The translations under genes were made by a program, and so were the position numbers. From assembly GCF_038502225.1 (NCBI RefSeq), contig NC_091300.1, positions 46,351,319 through 46,415,318 of the forward strand: DNA of 64,000 nucleotides, read 5' to 3'. Every line of letters begins with the position of its first letter. The first letter of the stretch is position 1. Positions 37,441 through 48,439 of the stretch are shown piece after piece. The stretch is from Cherax quadricarinatus. Taxonomy: Eukaryota; Arthropoda; Malacostraca; Decapoda; Parastacidae. The notes under the pieces are model-generated. The model was not told the origin of the DNA. It worked only from the letters and a program-made list of their open reading frames with translations, and searched no databases.

Positions 37441-40400
37441 AGTAAGGAAACCAGTAGCAATAAAGTAAGTAGTAAGGGAGGCAGTAGTAAGGGAGGCAGT
37501 AGTAAGGAAGGCAGTAGTAAGGAAGGCAGTAGTAAGGAAGGCAGTAGTAAGGATGCAGTAGTAACAAAGGCAGTAGCAATAAAGGCAGTAGTAAGGAAGG
37601 TAGTAGTAAGGAAGGCAGTAGTAATAAAGGCAGTAGTAAGGAAGGCGGTAGTAATAAAGGCAGTAGTAATAAAGGCAGTAGTAAGGGAGGCAGTAGTAAG
37701 GAAGGTAGTAGTAAGGAAGGCAGTAGTAATAAAGGCAGTAGTAAGGAAGGTAGTAGTAAGGAAGGCAGTAGTAATAAAGGCAGTAGTAAGGAAGGCAGTA
37801 GTAATAAAGGCAGTAGTAATAAAGGCAGTAGTAAGGGAGGCAGTAGTAAGGAAGGTAGTAGTAAGGGAGGCAGTAGTAAGGAAGGTAGTAGTAAGGAAGA
37901 CAGTAGTAATAAAGGCAGTAGTAAGGAAGGTAGTAGTAAGGAAGGCAGTAGTAATAAAGGCAGTAGTAAGGAAGGCAGTAGTAATAAAGGCAGTAGTAAG
38001 GGAGGCAGTAGTAAGGAAGGCAGTAGTAAGGAAGGCAGTAGTAATAAAGGCAGTAGTAAGGTAGGGAGGCAGTAGTAAGGAAGGGAGGCAGTAGTAAGGA
38101 AGGGAGGCAGTAGTAATAAAGGCAGTAGTAAGGGAGGGAGGCAGTAGTAAGGGACGGAGGCAGTAGTAAAGAATGGAGGCAGTAGTAAGGAAGGCAGTAG
38201 TAATAAAGGCAGTAGTAAGGTAGGGAGGCAGTAGTAAGGAAGGGAGGCAGTATTAAGGAAGGGAGGGAGTAGTAAGGAAGGCAGTAGTAATAAAGGCAGT
38301 AGTAAGGTAGGGAGGCAGTAGTAAGGAAGGGAGGCAGTATTAAGGAAGGGAGGCAGTAGTAAGGGAGGGAGGCAGTAGTAAAATGGGGAGGCAGTAGTAA
38401 GGGAGGCAGTAGTAAGGAAGGCAGTAGTAAGGAAGGCAGTAGTAAGGAAGGCAGTAGTAACAAAGGCAGTAGCAATAAAGGCAGTAGTAAGGAAGGTAGT
38501 AGTAAGGAAGGCAGTAGTAATAAAGGCAGTAGTAAGGAAGGCAGTAGTAATAAAGGCAGTAGTAATAAAGGCAGTAGTAAGGGAGGCAGTAGTAAGGAAG
38601 GTAGTAGTAAGGAAGGCAGTAGTAATAAAGGCAGTAGTAAGGGAGGCAGTAGTAAGGAAGGCAGTAGTAAGGAAGGCAGTAGTAATAAAGGCAGTAGTAA
38701 GGGAGGCAGTAGTAAGGAAGGCAGTAGTAAGGAAGGCAGTAGTAAGGAAGGCAGTAGTAAGGAAGGCAGTAGTAAGGAAGGCAGTAGTAAGGAAGGCAGT
38801 AGTAAGGAAGGTAGTAGTAAGGAAGGCAGTAGTAATAAAGGCAGTAGTAAGGGAGGCAGTAGTAAGGAAGGCAGTAGTAAGGAAGGCAGTAGTAATAAAG
38901 GCAGTAGTAAGGGAGGCAGTAGTAAGGAAGGCAGTAGTAAGGAAGGCAGTAGTAAGGAAGGCAGTAGTAAGGGAGGCAGTAGTAAGGAAGGCAGTAGTAA
39001 GGAAGGCAGTAGTAAGGAAGGCAGTAGTAATAAAGGCAGTAGTAAGGGAGGCAGTAGTAAGGAAGGCAGTAGTAAGGAAGACAGTAGTAATAAAGGCAGT
39101 AGTAAGGGAGGCAGTAGTAAGGAAGGCAGTAGTAAGGAAGGCAGTAGTAATAAAGGGAGTAGTAATAAAGGCAGTAGTAAGGGAGGCAGTAGTAAGGGAG
39201 GCAGTAGTAAGGAAGGCAGCAGTAAGGAATGCTGTAGTAATAAAGGCAGTAGTAATAAAGGCAGCAGTAAGGAAGGCAGTAGTAAAAAAGGCAGTAGTAA
39301 GGAAGGCAGTAGTAATAAAGGCAGTAGTAAGGAAGGCAGTAGTAATAAAGGCTGTAGTAAGGAAGGCAGTAGTAATAAAGGAAGTAGTAAGGAAGGCAGT
39401 AGTAATAAAGGCAGTAGTAAGGAAGGCAGTAGTAATAAAGGCAGTAGTAAGTAAGGCATTAGTAATAAAGGAAGTAGTAATGAAGGCAGAAGCAATAAAG
39501 GCTGTAGTAAGGAAGGCAGTAGTAATAAAGGCAGTAGTAAGGAAGGCAGTAATAAAATCAGTAGTAATAAAGGCAGTAGTAAGGAAGGCAGTAATAAAAT
39601 CAGTAGTAATAAAGGTAGTAGTAAGGAAGGCAGTAATAAAATCAGTAGTAATAAAGGCAGTAGTAAGGAAGGCAATAGTAATAAAGGCAGAAGTAATAAA
39701 GGCAGTAGTAAGGGAGGCAGTAGTAATAAAGGCAGTAGTAAGGAAGGCAGTAGTAATAAAGGCAGTAGTAAGGCAGGCAGTAGTAATAAAGGCAGTAGTA
39801 AGGAAGGCAGTAGTAATAAAGGCAGTAGTAAGGAAGGCAGTAGTAATAAAGGCAGCAGTAAGGAAGGCAGTAGTAATAAAGGCAGTAGTAAGGAAGGCAG
39901 TAGTAATAAAGGCAGTAGTAAGGAAAGCAGTAGTAAGGAAGGCAGTGGTAATAAAGGCAGTAGTAATAAAGGTAGTAGTAAGGAAGGCAGTAGTAATAAA
40001 GTCAGTAGTAATAAAGGCAGTAGTAATAAAGGCAGTAGTAATAAAGGCAGTAGTAATAAAGCCAGTAGTAATAAAGCCAGTAGTAAAAAAGATAGTAGTA
40101 AGGAATGCAGTAGTAATAAAGGCAGTAGTAAGGAAGGCAGTAGTAATAAAGGCAGTAGTAAGGGAGGCAGTAGTAAGGAAGGCAGTAGTAAGGAAGGCAG
40201 TAGTAAGGAAGGCAGTAGTAAGGGAGGCAGTAGTAAGGAAGGCAGTAGTAAGGAAGGCAGTAGTAAGGAAGGCAGTAGTAATAAAGGCAGTAGTAAGGGA
40301 GGCAGTAGTAAGGAAGGCAGTAGTAAGGAAGACAGTAGTAATAAAGGCAGTAGTAAGGGAGCCAGTAGTAAGGAAGGCAGTAGTAAGGAAGGCAGTAGTA

Positions 40401-42915
40401 ATAAAGGGAGTAGTAATAAAGGCAGTAGTAAGGGAGGCAGTAGTAAGGGAGGCAGTAGTAAGGAAGGCAGCAGTAAGGAATGCTGTAGTAATAAAGGCAG
40501 TAGTAATAAAGGCAGCAGTAAGGAAGGCAGTAGTAAAAAAGGCAGTAGTAAGGAAGGCAGTAGTAATAAAGGCAGTAGTAAGGAAGGCAGTAGTAATAAA
40601 GACTGTAGTAAGGAAGGCAGTAGTAATAAAGGGAGTAGTAAGGAAGGCAGTAGTAATAAAGGCAGTAGTAAGGAAGGCAGTAGTAATAAAGGCAGTAGTA
40701 AGGAAGGCATTAGTAATAAAGGAAGTAGTAATGAAGGCAGAAGCAATAAAGGCTGTACTATGGAAGGCAGTAGTAATAAAGGCAGCAGTAAGGAAGGCAG
40801 TAGTAATAAAGGCAGTAGTAAGGAAGGCAGTAATAAAATCAGTAGTAATAAAGGCAGTAGTAAGGAAGGCAGTAATAAAATCAGTAGTAATAAAGGTAGT
40901 AGTAAGGAAGGCAGTAATAAAATCAGTAGTAATAAAGGCAGTAGTAAGGAAGGCAATAATAATAAAGGCAGAAGTAATAAAGGCAGTAGTAAGGGAGGCA
41001 GTAGTAATAAAGGCAGTAGTAAGGAAGGCAGTAGTAATAAAGGCAGTAGTAAGGCAGGCAGTAGTAATAAAGGCAGTAGTAAGGAAGGCAGTAGTAATAA
41101 AGGCAGTAGTAAGGAAGGCAGTAGTAATAAAGGCAGCAGTAAGGAAGGCAGTAGTAATAAAGGCAGTAGTAAGGAAGGCAGTAGTAATAAAGGCAGTAGT
41201 AAGGAAAGCAGTAGTAAGGAGGGCAGTGGTAATAAAGGCAGTAGTAATAAAGGTAGTAGTAAGGAAGGCAGTAGTAATTAAGTCAGTAGTAATAAAGGCA
41301 GTAGTAATAAAGGCAGTAGTAATAAAGGCAGTAGTAATAAAGCCAGTAGTAATAAAGGCAGTAGTAAAAAAGATAGTAGTAAGGAATGCAGTAGTAATAA
41401 AGGCAGTAGTAAGGAAGGCAGTAGTAATAAAGGCAGTAGTAAGGAAGGCAGTAGTAATAAAGGCAGTAGTAAGGAAGGCAGTAGTAATAAAGGCAGTAGT
41501 AATAAAGGCAGTAGCAATAAAGGAAGTAGTAAGGAAAGTAGCAGTAATAAAGGCAGTAGTAATGAAGGCAGTAGTAATAAAGGCAATAGTAAGGAAGGCA
41601 GTAGTAATAAAGGCAGTAGTAAGGAAGGCAGTAGTAATAAAGGCAGTAGTAATAAAGGCAGTAGTAAGGAAGGCAGTAGTAAGGAAGGCAGTAGTAATAA
41701 AGGCAGTAGTAAGGAAGGCAGTAGTAATAAAGGCAGTAGTAATAAAGTGAGTAGTAATAAAGGCAGTAGTAAGGAAGGCAGTAGCAATAAAGGCAGTAGT
41801 AAGGAAGGCAGTTGTAAGGAAGGCAGTAGTAATAAAGGCAGTAGTAAGGAAGGCAGTAGTAATAAAGGCAGTAGTAATAAAGGCAGTAGTAAGGAAGGCA
41901 GTAGTAAGGAAGGCAGTAGTAAGGAAGGCAGTAGTAAGGAAGGCTGTAGTAATAAAGGCAGTAGTAATAAAGGCAGTAGTAAGGAAGGCAGTAGTAAGGA
42001 ATGCAGTAGTAAGGAAGGCAGTAGTAATAAAGGCAGTAGTTAGGAAGGCAGTAGTAATAAATGCAGTAGTAAGGAAGGCAGTAGTAATAAAGGCAGTAGA
42101 AAGGAAGGCAGTAGTAATAAAGGCAGTTGTAATAAAGGCAGTAGTAAGGAAGGCAGTAGTAATAAAGGCAGTAGTAAGGAAGGCAGTAGTAATAAAGGCA
42201 GTAGTAAGGAAGGTAGCAGTAATAAAGTCAGTAGAAAGGAAGGCAGTAGTAATAAAGGCAGTAGTAATAAAGGCAGTAGTAAGGAAGGCAGTAGTAATAA
42301 AGGCAGTAGTATGGAAGGCAGTAGTAAGGAAGACATTAGTAATAAAGGCAGTAGTAATAAAGGCATAAGTAATAAAGGCAGTAGTAATAAAGGCAGTAAT
42401 AATAAGGGCAGTAGTAAGGAAGGCAGAAGTAAGGAAGGCAGTAGTAAGGAAGGCAGTAGTAATAAAGGCAGTAGTAAGGAAGGTAGTAGTAATAAAGGCA
42501 GTAGTAATAAAGGCAGTAGTAATAAAGGCAGTAGTAAGGAAGGCAGTAGTAATAAAGGCAGTAGTAGTAAAGGCAGTAGTAAGGAAGGCAGTAGTAAGGA
42601 AGGCAGTAGTAAGGAAGGCAGTAGTAAGGAGGGCAGTAGTAAGGAAGGCAGTAGTAAGGAAGGCAGTAGTAAGGAAGGCAGTATTAAGGAAGGCAGTAGT
42701 AATAAAGGCAGTAGTAATAAAGGCAGTAGAAAGGAAGGCAGTAGGAATAAAGGCAGTAGTAATAAAGGCAGTAGTAAGGAAGGCAGTAGTAATAAAGGCA
42801 GTAGTAATAAATGCAGTAGTAATAAAGGCAGTAGTAATAAAGGCAGTAGTAATAAAGGCACTTGTAATAAAGGCAGTAGTAATAAAGGCAGTAGTAAGGA
42901 AGGCAGTAGTAATAA
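37441..42915. repeat. Array 3 (aaggaaggcagtagt / aataaaggcagtagt, 15 bp)
   Basis: About 360 copies of a 15-bp unit in two main versions. A short stretch near 38060-38400 mixes in array 2 units. A segment of about 1.25 kb is duplicated in tandem near 38890-41390. The right edge passes directly into LINE A2 coding sequence. Confidence 0.93.
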
Positions 42916-44683
42916 AGGCAGCAAAAAGAGAGCAAATGAGAGAGTGGGTGAGATTAACAAGTTAAGGAAGCCTAGAGAACAAATGGATTTGTCAGTTAAA
43001 AATAGGAGAGGAGAGTTATTAAATGGAGAGTTAGAGGTATTGGGAAGATGGAGGGAATATTTTGAGGAATTGTTGAATGTTAATGAAGATAGGGAAGCTG
43101 TGATTTCGTGTATAGGGCAAGGAGGAATAACATCTTGTAGGAGTGAGGAAGAGTCAGTTGTGAGTGTGAGGGAAGTTCTTGAGGCAGTAGGTAAAATGAA
43201 AGGGGGTAAGGCAACTGGGATTGATGGGATAAAGATAGAAATGTTAAACGCAGGTGGGGATATAGTTTTGGAGTGGTTGGTGCTATTATTTAATAAATGT
43301 ATGGAAGAGGGTAAGGTACCTAGGGATTGGCAGAGAGCATGCATAGTTCCTTTGTTTAAAGGCAAAGGGGGCAAAAGAGAGTGCAAAAATTATAGGGGGA
43401 TAAGTCTGTTGAGTATACCTGGTAAAGTGTATGGTAGAGTTATTAAAAGAATTAAGAGTAAGACGGAGAATAGGATAGCATATGAACAAGGAGGCTTTAG
43501 GAAAGGTAGGGGGTGTGTGGACCAGGTGTTTACAGTGAAACATACAAGTGAACAGTATTTAGATAAGGCTAAAGAGGTTTTTGTGGCATTTATGGATTTA
43601 GAAAAGGCGTATGACAGGGTGGATAGGGGGGCAATGTGGCAGATGTTGCAGATGTATGGTATAGGAGGTAGGTTACTGAAAGCAGTGAAGAGTTTTTACG
43701 AGGATAGTGAGGCTCAAGTTAGAGTACATAGGAAAGAGGGAAATTATTTCCCAGTAAAAGTAGGCCTTAGACAAGGATGTGTGATGTCACCGTGGTTGTT
43801 CAATATATTTATAGATGTGGTTGTAAGAGAATTAAATGCGAGGGTCTTGGCAAGAGGTGTGGGGTTAAAAGATAAAGAATCACACATAAAGTGGGAGTTG
43901 TCACAGTTGCTCTTTGCTGATGACACTGTGCTCTTGGGTGATTCTGAAGATAAGTTGCAGAGGTTGGTGGATGAATTTGGTCGGGTATGTAAAAGAAGAA
44001 AATTGAAAGTGAATACAGGAAAGAGTAAGGTTATGAGGATAACAAAAAGATTAGGTGATGAAAGATTGGATATCAGATTTTAGGGAGAGAGTATGGAGGA
44101 GGTGAATGTATTCAGATATTTGGGAGTGGACGTGTCAGTGGATGGGTTTATGAAAGATGAGGTGAATCATAGAATTGATGAGGGGAAAAGGGTGAGCGGT
44201 GCACTTAGGAGTCTGTGGAGACAAAGAACTTTGTCCTTGGAAGCAAAGAGGGGAATGTATGAGAGTATAGTTTTACCAACTCTCCTGTATGGGTGTGAAG
44301 CATAGGTGATGAATGTTGCAGAGAGGAGAAGGCTGGAGGCGGTGGAGATGTCATGTCTGAGGGCAATGTGTGGTGTGAATATAATGCAGAGAATTCGTAG
44401 TTTGGAAGTTAGGAGGAGGTGCGGGATTACCAAAACTGTTGTCAAGAGGGCTGAGGAAGGGTTGTTGAGGTGGTTCGGACATGTAGAGAGAATGGAGCGA
44501 AACAGAATGACTTCAAGAGTGTATCAGTCTGTACTGGAAGGAAGGCGGGATAGGGGTCGGCCTAGGAAAGGTTGGAGGGAGGGGGTAAAGGAGGTTTTGT
44601 GTGTGAGGGGCTTGGACTTCCAGCAGGCATGCGTGAGCGTGTTTGATAGGAGTGAATGGAGACAAATGGTTTTTAATACTTGA
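42916..44683 (+). pseudogene. LINE A2 reverse transcriptase with two in-frame stops
   Basis: One reading frame throughout with TAG at 44081-44083 and TAG at 44303-44305 (a Trp codon in A0 and A1). Motif [11 protein letters not shown], motif B G-L-R-Q-G-C and motif C F-A-D-D are intact. Compared with A1 it lacks 15 residues after R-V-G-E (M-L-S-T to F-W-S), removed between two gtgagat repeats, and has a one-codon deletion at V-I-K-R-I. The frame is open upstream into array 3. Confidence 0.85.
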
Positions 44684-44741
44684 CGTGCTGTTGGAGTGTG
44701 AGCAAAGTAATATTTATGAAGGGATTCAGGAAAACCGGCAG
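42916..44741 (+). mobile_element. LINE A copy A2, between array 3 and PLE2
   Basis: Starts at S-K-K-R-A-N-E-R-V-G-E immediately after array 3. It runs through RT and the C-terminus to a stop at 44681-44683 and about 58 bp of 3' UTR, then changes to PLE2 at 44741. The rest of the LINE A 3' UTR is absent. Confidence 0.85.
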
Positions 44742-45901
44742 TTTCTTATCTGAAGAACTCGTTAACTATGATTTACCATTGCCAGTTCCTACTATCATTA
44801 AACTTATTAAACTTTGCATTGTTGATGCAAAATTTGTATTTAATGATAAGTTTTACACTCAGAAGTTTGGTATGGCAATGGGAAATCCTCTTTCACCTGT
44901 TCTTAGTAACCTATACATGGAATTTTTTTAAACAAGGTTGCTTAACACAATCCTCCCTAATAGAGCTAAATGGTTCAGATATGTTGATGATATTTTGTGT
45001 CTTATGCCCAAAAATGTAGATATACATCATTTCCTTGGAAAATTAAATAGCTTAGCCCATTCTATAAACTTTACTGTTGAGTTTGAAGAAAATAACTCAT
45101 TGCCTTTTCTAGATGTTTTAATTATTAAGGGTAATAATGAATTCAAATTTAAAATTTACAGAAAACCTACAAATATCTGTTCCTATGTCCACTATTATTC
45201 CTCGCATCAAGATAAAGTCAAACTGTCTGTTTTCTCATCAATGTTTTTGAGAGCTTTACGAATTTGTAGTCCTGAGTTCATAGATGAGGAAATATCCAAA
45301 ATTTACGAAATAGATAATGATTTAAAATACCCAAGAAATGTAATTGATAAATCTTTTAAAGTTGCTAGAAATACTTTTTACAATCCAAAAAGGGACAACC
45401 AGCCTTATTCAACTAAAAATATGTTGGTTCTTCCTTACCATGAAAACTTGGTTGATATGCCTTCTCTTCTTAAGACTTTTAATATTAAAGTTGTATTCAA
45501 AATTCTTGATACAGTAAAAAAAACTTTTGATAAAGAATTCCCCCCAAAATGCTGATGGATGTGTCTATAAGATACCTTGTAAAATTTGCGATAAAGTTTA
45601 TTACGGTCAAACTGGTAAAAATCTCGAACTAAGATTAAAACAACATAAATATAGCATTAGAACTGGACAAGATTCCAATGCTCTATTTATTCATGTAAGA
45701 GATTTTAACCATCCAATTGATTTTCAAAAAGTTGAGAAAGTAGTATCAAGCAAGTCCATGGTCGACAGGAATATAATTGAATCTTGTTTCATAAAAAGCA
45801 GTTTTGACAATAATATGAATATTTCCTTTGGTTTATATAAATTAGATCCATTTATAATTAATAGAATTTGGGAAGAATTTAATAATACACTGGACAAATA
45901 A
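44742..45901 (+). pseudogene. PLE2 reverse transcriptase and GIY-YIG endonuclease, broken
   Basis: RT motifs: F-G-M-A-M-G-N-P-L-S-P-V-L-S-N-L-Y-M near 44865-44918 and Y-V-D-D near 44980. A TAA at 44929-44931 replaces what is probably GAA. An A-run near 45518-45525 is longer than in PLE1 and shifts the frame, ending it at 45553-45555. The GIY-YIG part (V-Y-K-I-P-C ... Y-Y-G-Q-T) is open in another frame to 45901. Confidence 0.85.
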
Positions 45902-46061
45902 TAATTTTTAAATTTTCTTGGGTAGAATAGTTTGTGGGTGAGTTGTGCAAAGGACCTATCCAGTTGGGTCGGCGCGCGTCAAGTGTTTAACCGTTGTGGG
46001 ATCTGATAGTGAGGTGTTGGCCAGACCCCTTATATAGCTTCCTTGGATGCTTTACTTTCAT

Positions 46062-46103
46062 AGTTCCTTGATAATGTGAGTAGTCACGAAAGCGCTTGGA
46101 ATT
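46062..46103 (+). ncRNA. Hammerhead-ribozyme-like fold in PLE2 3' region
   Basis: Identical to the fold at 12759-12800: stem I agttcc/ggaatt, core ttgataa (46068-46074), stem II gtga/tcac, GAAA (46088-46091), gcgc, T-T. It has the same U3 and A8 core substitutions. Confidence 0.5.
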
Positions 46104-46166
46104 TCTCTATTCTTTCAGAGTGGTTGTTTTACATATTTTGAAATCACCTGTTTACTGTGATCTTAT

Positions 46167-46387
<221 letters not shown>

Positions 46388-46388
46388 A

Positions 46389-46680
46389 CCCATGTTGTAC
46401 TGGCCCGCCATTGTGAGCGAGAACCACATGACGCCTTAACCCACAGGATCACCCAATCCTTCAAGAACCAAGCACCCAGCCAAGCTAGGTGTGTAACTCT
46501 TGGTCTGAGGACATACGGAGGTGTGGGAGCTTTCAACCTAATTTCATTCTCATCCCTGTTTGGTGTACTAGCTTGGCTGGGTACTTGGTTTTTGTAGGAT
46601 TGGGTGGTCCTGTGGGTTAGAGCGTCATGTGGTTCTAACTCACAATGGCAGGCCAGTACAACATGGGTTCGAATCCTTGG
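46389..46680. mobile_element. Fold-back pair of tRNA-derived SINE heads
   Basis: The plus-strand head at about 46597-46680 has ctgtgggttagagcg (A-box side) and gggttcgaatccttgg (B box). 46389-46487 is the reverse complement of 46568-46667 with few mismatches, leaving a spacer of about 80 bp. The head resembles a tRNA but has no intact cloverleaf, so it is not called as a tRNA gene. Confidence 0.7.
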
Positions 46681-46780
46681 CTAGCGCAGTGTTGTTGTAG
46701 ATCAATACCACTCGCTCGTGGGTACAATAATATACATATGCTGCTCGTAGGTTATATGCCAAACAGTACGTCAGTTTGTG

Positions 46781-46897
46781 TGCGGTCAGCAGTAACAGCC
46801 TGGTTAATCAGATCTCAATCCACAACGAGACCTGGTCTCAGACCGAGCCGCTTGGGTGTTGACTCCCGAAATCCTCTCCAGGTATACTCCAGGTAAA
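46781..46897 (+). mobile_element. Fragment of a common decapod SINE
   Basis: Contains cagcagtaacagcctggtta, cgagacctggtctcagacc and ctccaggtatactccaggta. I recognise this pattern from decapod repeats; there is no second clear copy here. Confidence 0.5.
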
Positions 46898-46997
46898 CAA
46901 TACTTTTATTAGCATATTAGGTTGATACGAATCGAATTTGCATGAATTTTGGTAAAACTGTGTTGATATAACTTAAAATTTTAGGTCTTATCTTGCG

Positions 46998-47290
46998 TTG
47001 GGCAGTTGCATTTCATTATATCATGTAACAAACCCAGTGTTGCTTAAAGTAGTGACTGATTTTCAAGTACCAGACACTCCTAATCATGTCTTCCATAGTC
47101 CCGACAGATTCATCAAGGCTAAGGGACTGGTTACCTCAGACTACTTCTTCATGTCTTTCATAGTCCTCAGTATTATTACTATATTTGACTGGTAAATCCA
47201 CTGGTTCGTGGAACGCTTCAACATTTAAAGGACCCAAGTGTTGCATGTCTGTCTTATATATCTGTCTAGGTGTTGTTTCGAAAACCATTA
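46998..47290 (+). mobile_element. Decayed PLE 3'-end-like segment
   Basis: Near 47189-47220 it reads ctggtaaatccactggttcg then tggaacgcttc, which looks like a degraded hammerhead-like motif. Downstream aagtgttgcatgtctgtctt resembles PLE 3' tails I know from decapods. The open frame over 46998-47195 shows no protein family. Confidence 0.35.
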
Positions 47291-47790
47291 ATATGCAATA
47301 GATTTTCTTAGTTAGAGAACACTAAGTATTCTATAGACAGTTTAATGATTGACCAGATGCAGCTTTTTAGAGCTAAAGAAAAGAAAAACTTTGAAGCAAA
47401 AAATGTAATTGAACGAAATTAAATCCACAAAGAAAACCTCTTTCATAGTGATGTAAACACCGCCTTCAGAGGTTCCAATACCATCACCACAACTTTAGAC
47501 ATATAATTACATATAATTACAAAGAATGTACTAAAGTTCTGCTGAGATGAAACAACATTCACCAGAGGAATATTAGTGAAAACAGTCGTATGTAAACAAA
47601 TTTTGTCTAAACAGCATGACTATATATCATCATGAGCGGTCAATATGAAAGAAAAAGAAGACAGCTGTCAGGAATGAGCCGTCGTCCCTGAAAACATCGC
47701 CACCACCGACCTGTGTGACCATGGAGTACGCGCATGCATAATGTGTGTTGGGACGCATGATACGTGACGAGAAGTAGGCAGTGTAAACAC
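47291..47790. other. No recognisable gene
   Basis: Nothing that I can support. Confidence 0.35.
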
Positions 47791-47896
<106 letters not shown>

Positions 47897-48387
47897 CAGA
47901 TGATGCAATGGGAGTCACAGTGGGAGGTGGAAAGAGAGAGATCCGTGTTTGTCTATGGGCTAGACGAAGCTAAAGGGGAAACTTACGATGAAAGAAGCAG
48001 GAGGAGAAAAAAGCGATTGAAGATATCATGAAGGTGATAGGCGAGGGGGACATGACCCAGGTGGCAAATTTTCGGAGAATTGGGTGGTTCACAAAGAAAA
48101 GGAATCGGCCTCTCAAAGTAATTTTCAAGGCAGAATCAACCCAAACCATGATCCTGCAGGAGAAAGCACGGCTGAGAGGCAAGCAGGAGTTCCGGAGTGT
48201 GTACCTCGATCGAGACAGAACACAGGACGAAAGGAAGACGATAAAAGAGAGAGTTCAAAAACGAAAGGAGAAATGGGAGGAAATGAAAAAGGAAAGCAGA
48301 ATAACCCAGGATCAAATGGAAGGAGAAGCACCCCCCCCAGAAACACCTGCAGAAGGACTCCAGCCACGACACCCCCAAGGCAACTGA
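47897..48387 (+). pseudogene. LINE B1 ORF1 (5'-truncated, one frameshift)
   Basis: The first frame reads Q-W-E-S-Q-W-E-V-E-R-E-R-S-V-F-V-Y-G-L-D. It shifts near 47995-48012 into V-I-G-E-G-D-M-T-Q-V-A-N-F-R-R-I-G, then P-L-K-V-I-F-K-A-E-S and V-Y-L-D-R-D-R-T. The order fits an RRM-like nucleic-acid-binding ORF1 protein of LINEs; that domain call is inference. Stop at 48385-48387. The homologous antisense copy at 63.1-64 kb shows the upstream coiled coil missing here. Confidence 0.7.
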
Positions 48388-48439
48388 ACAATCCAAGCCA
48401 ACCATCACACACCGATCCCTCTGTTTCCACCCCCCGCAC

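Noticed and set aside
31225..42050. Several very long frames rich in Leu, Tyr, Ser or Val-Lys
   Set aside because: They are translations of purine-rich 15- and 19-bp arrays and their complements, and they change identity at array boundaries. Not genes.
46998..47195. Small 65-codon frame as a host gene
   Set aside because: No family pattern, and the surroundings resemble a decayed PLE 3' end.
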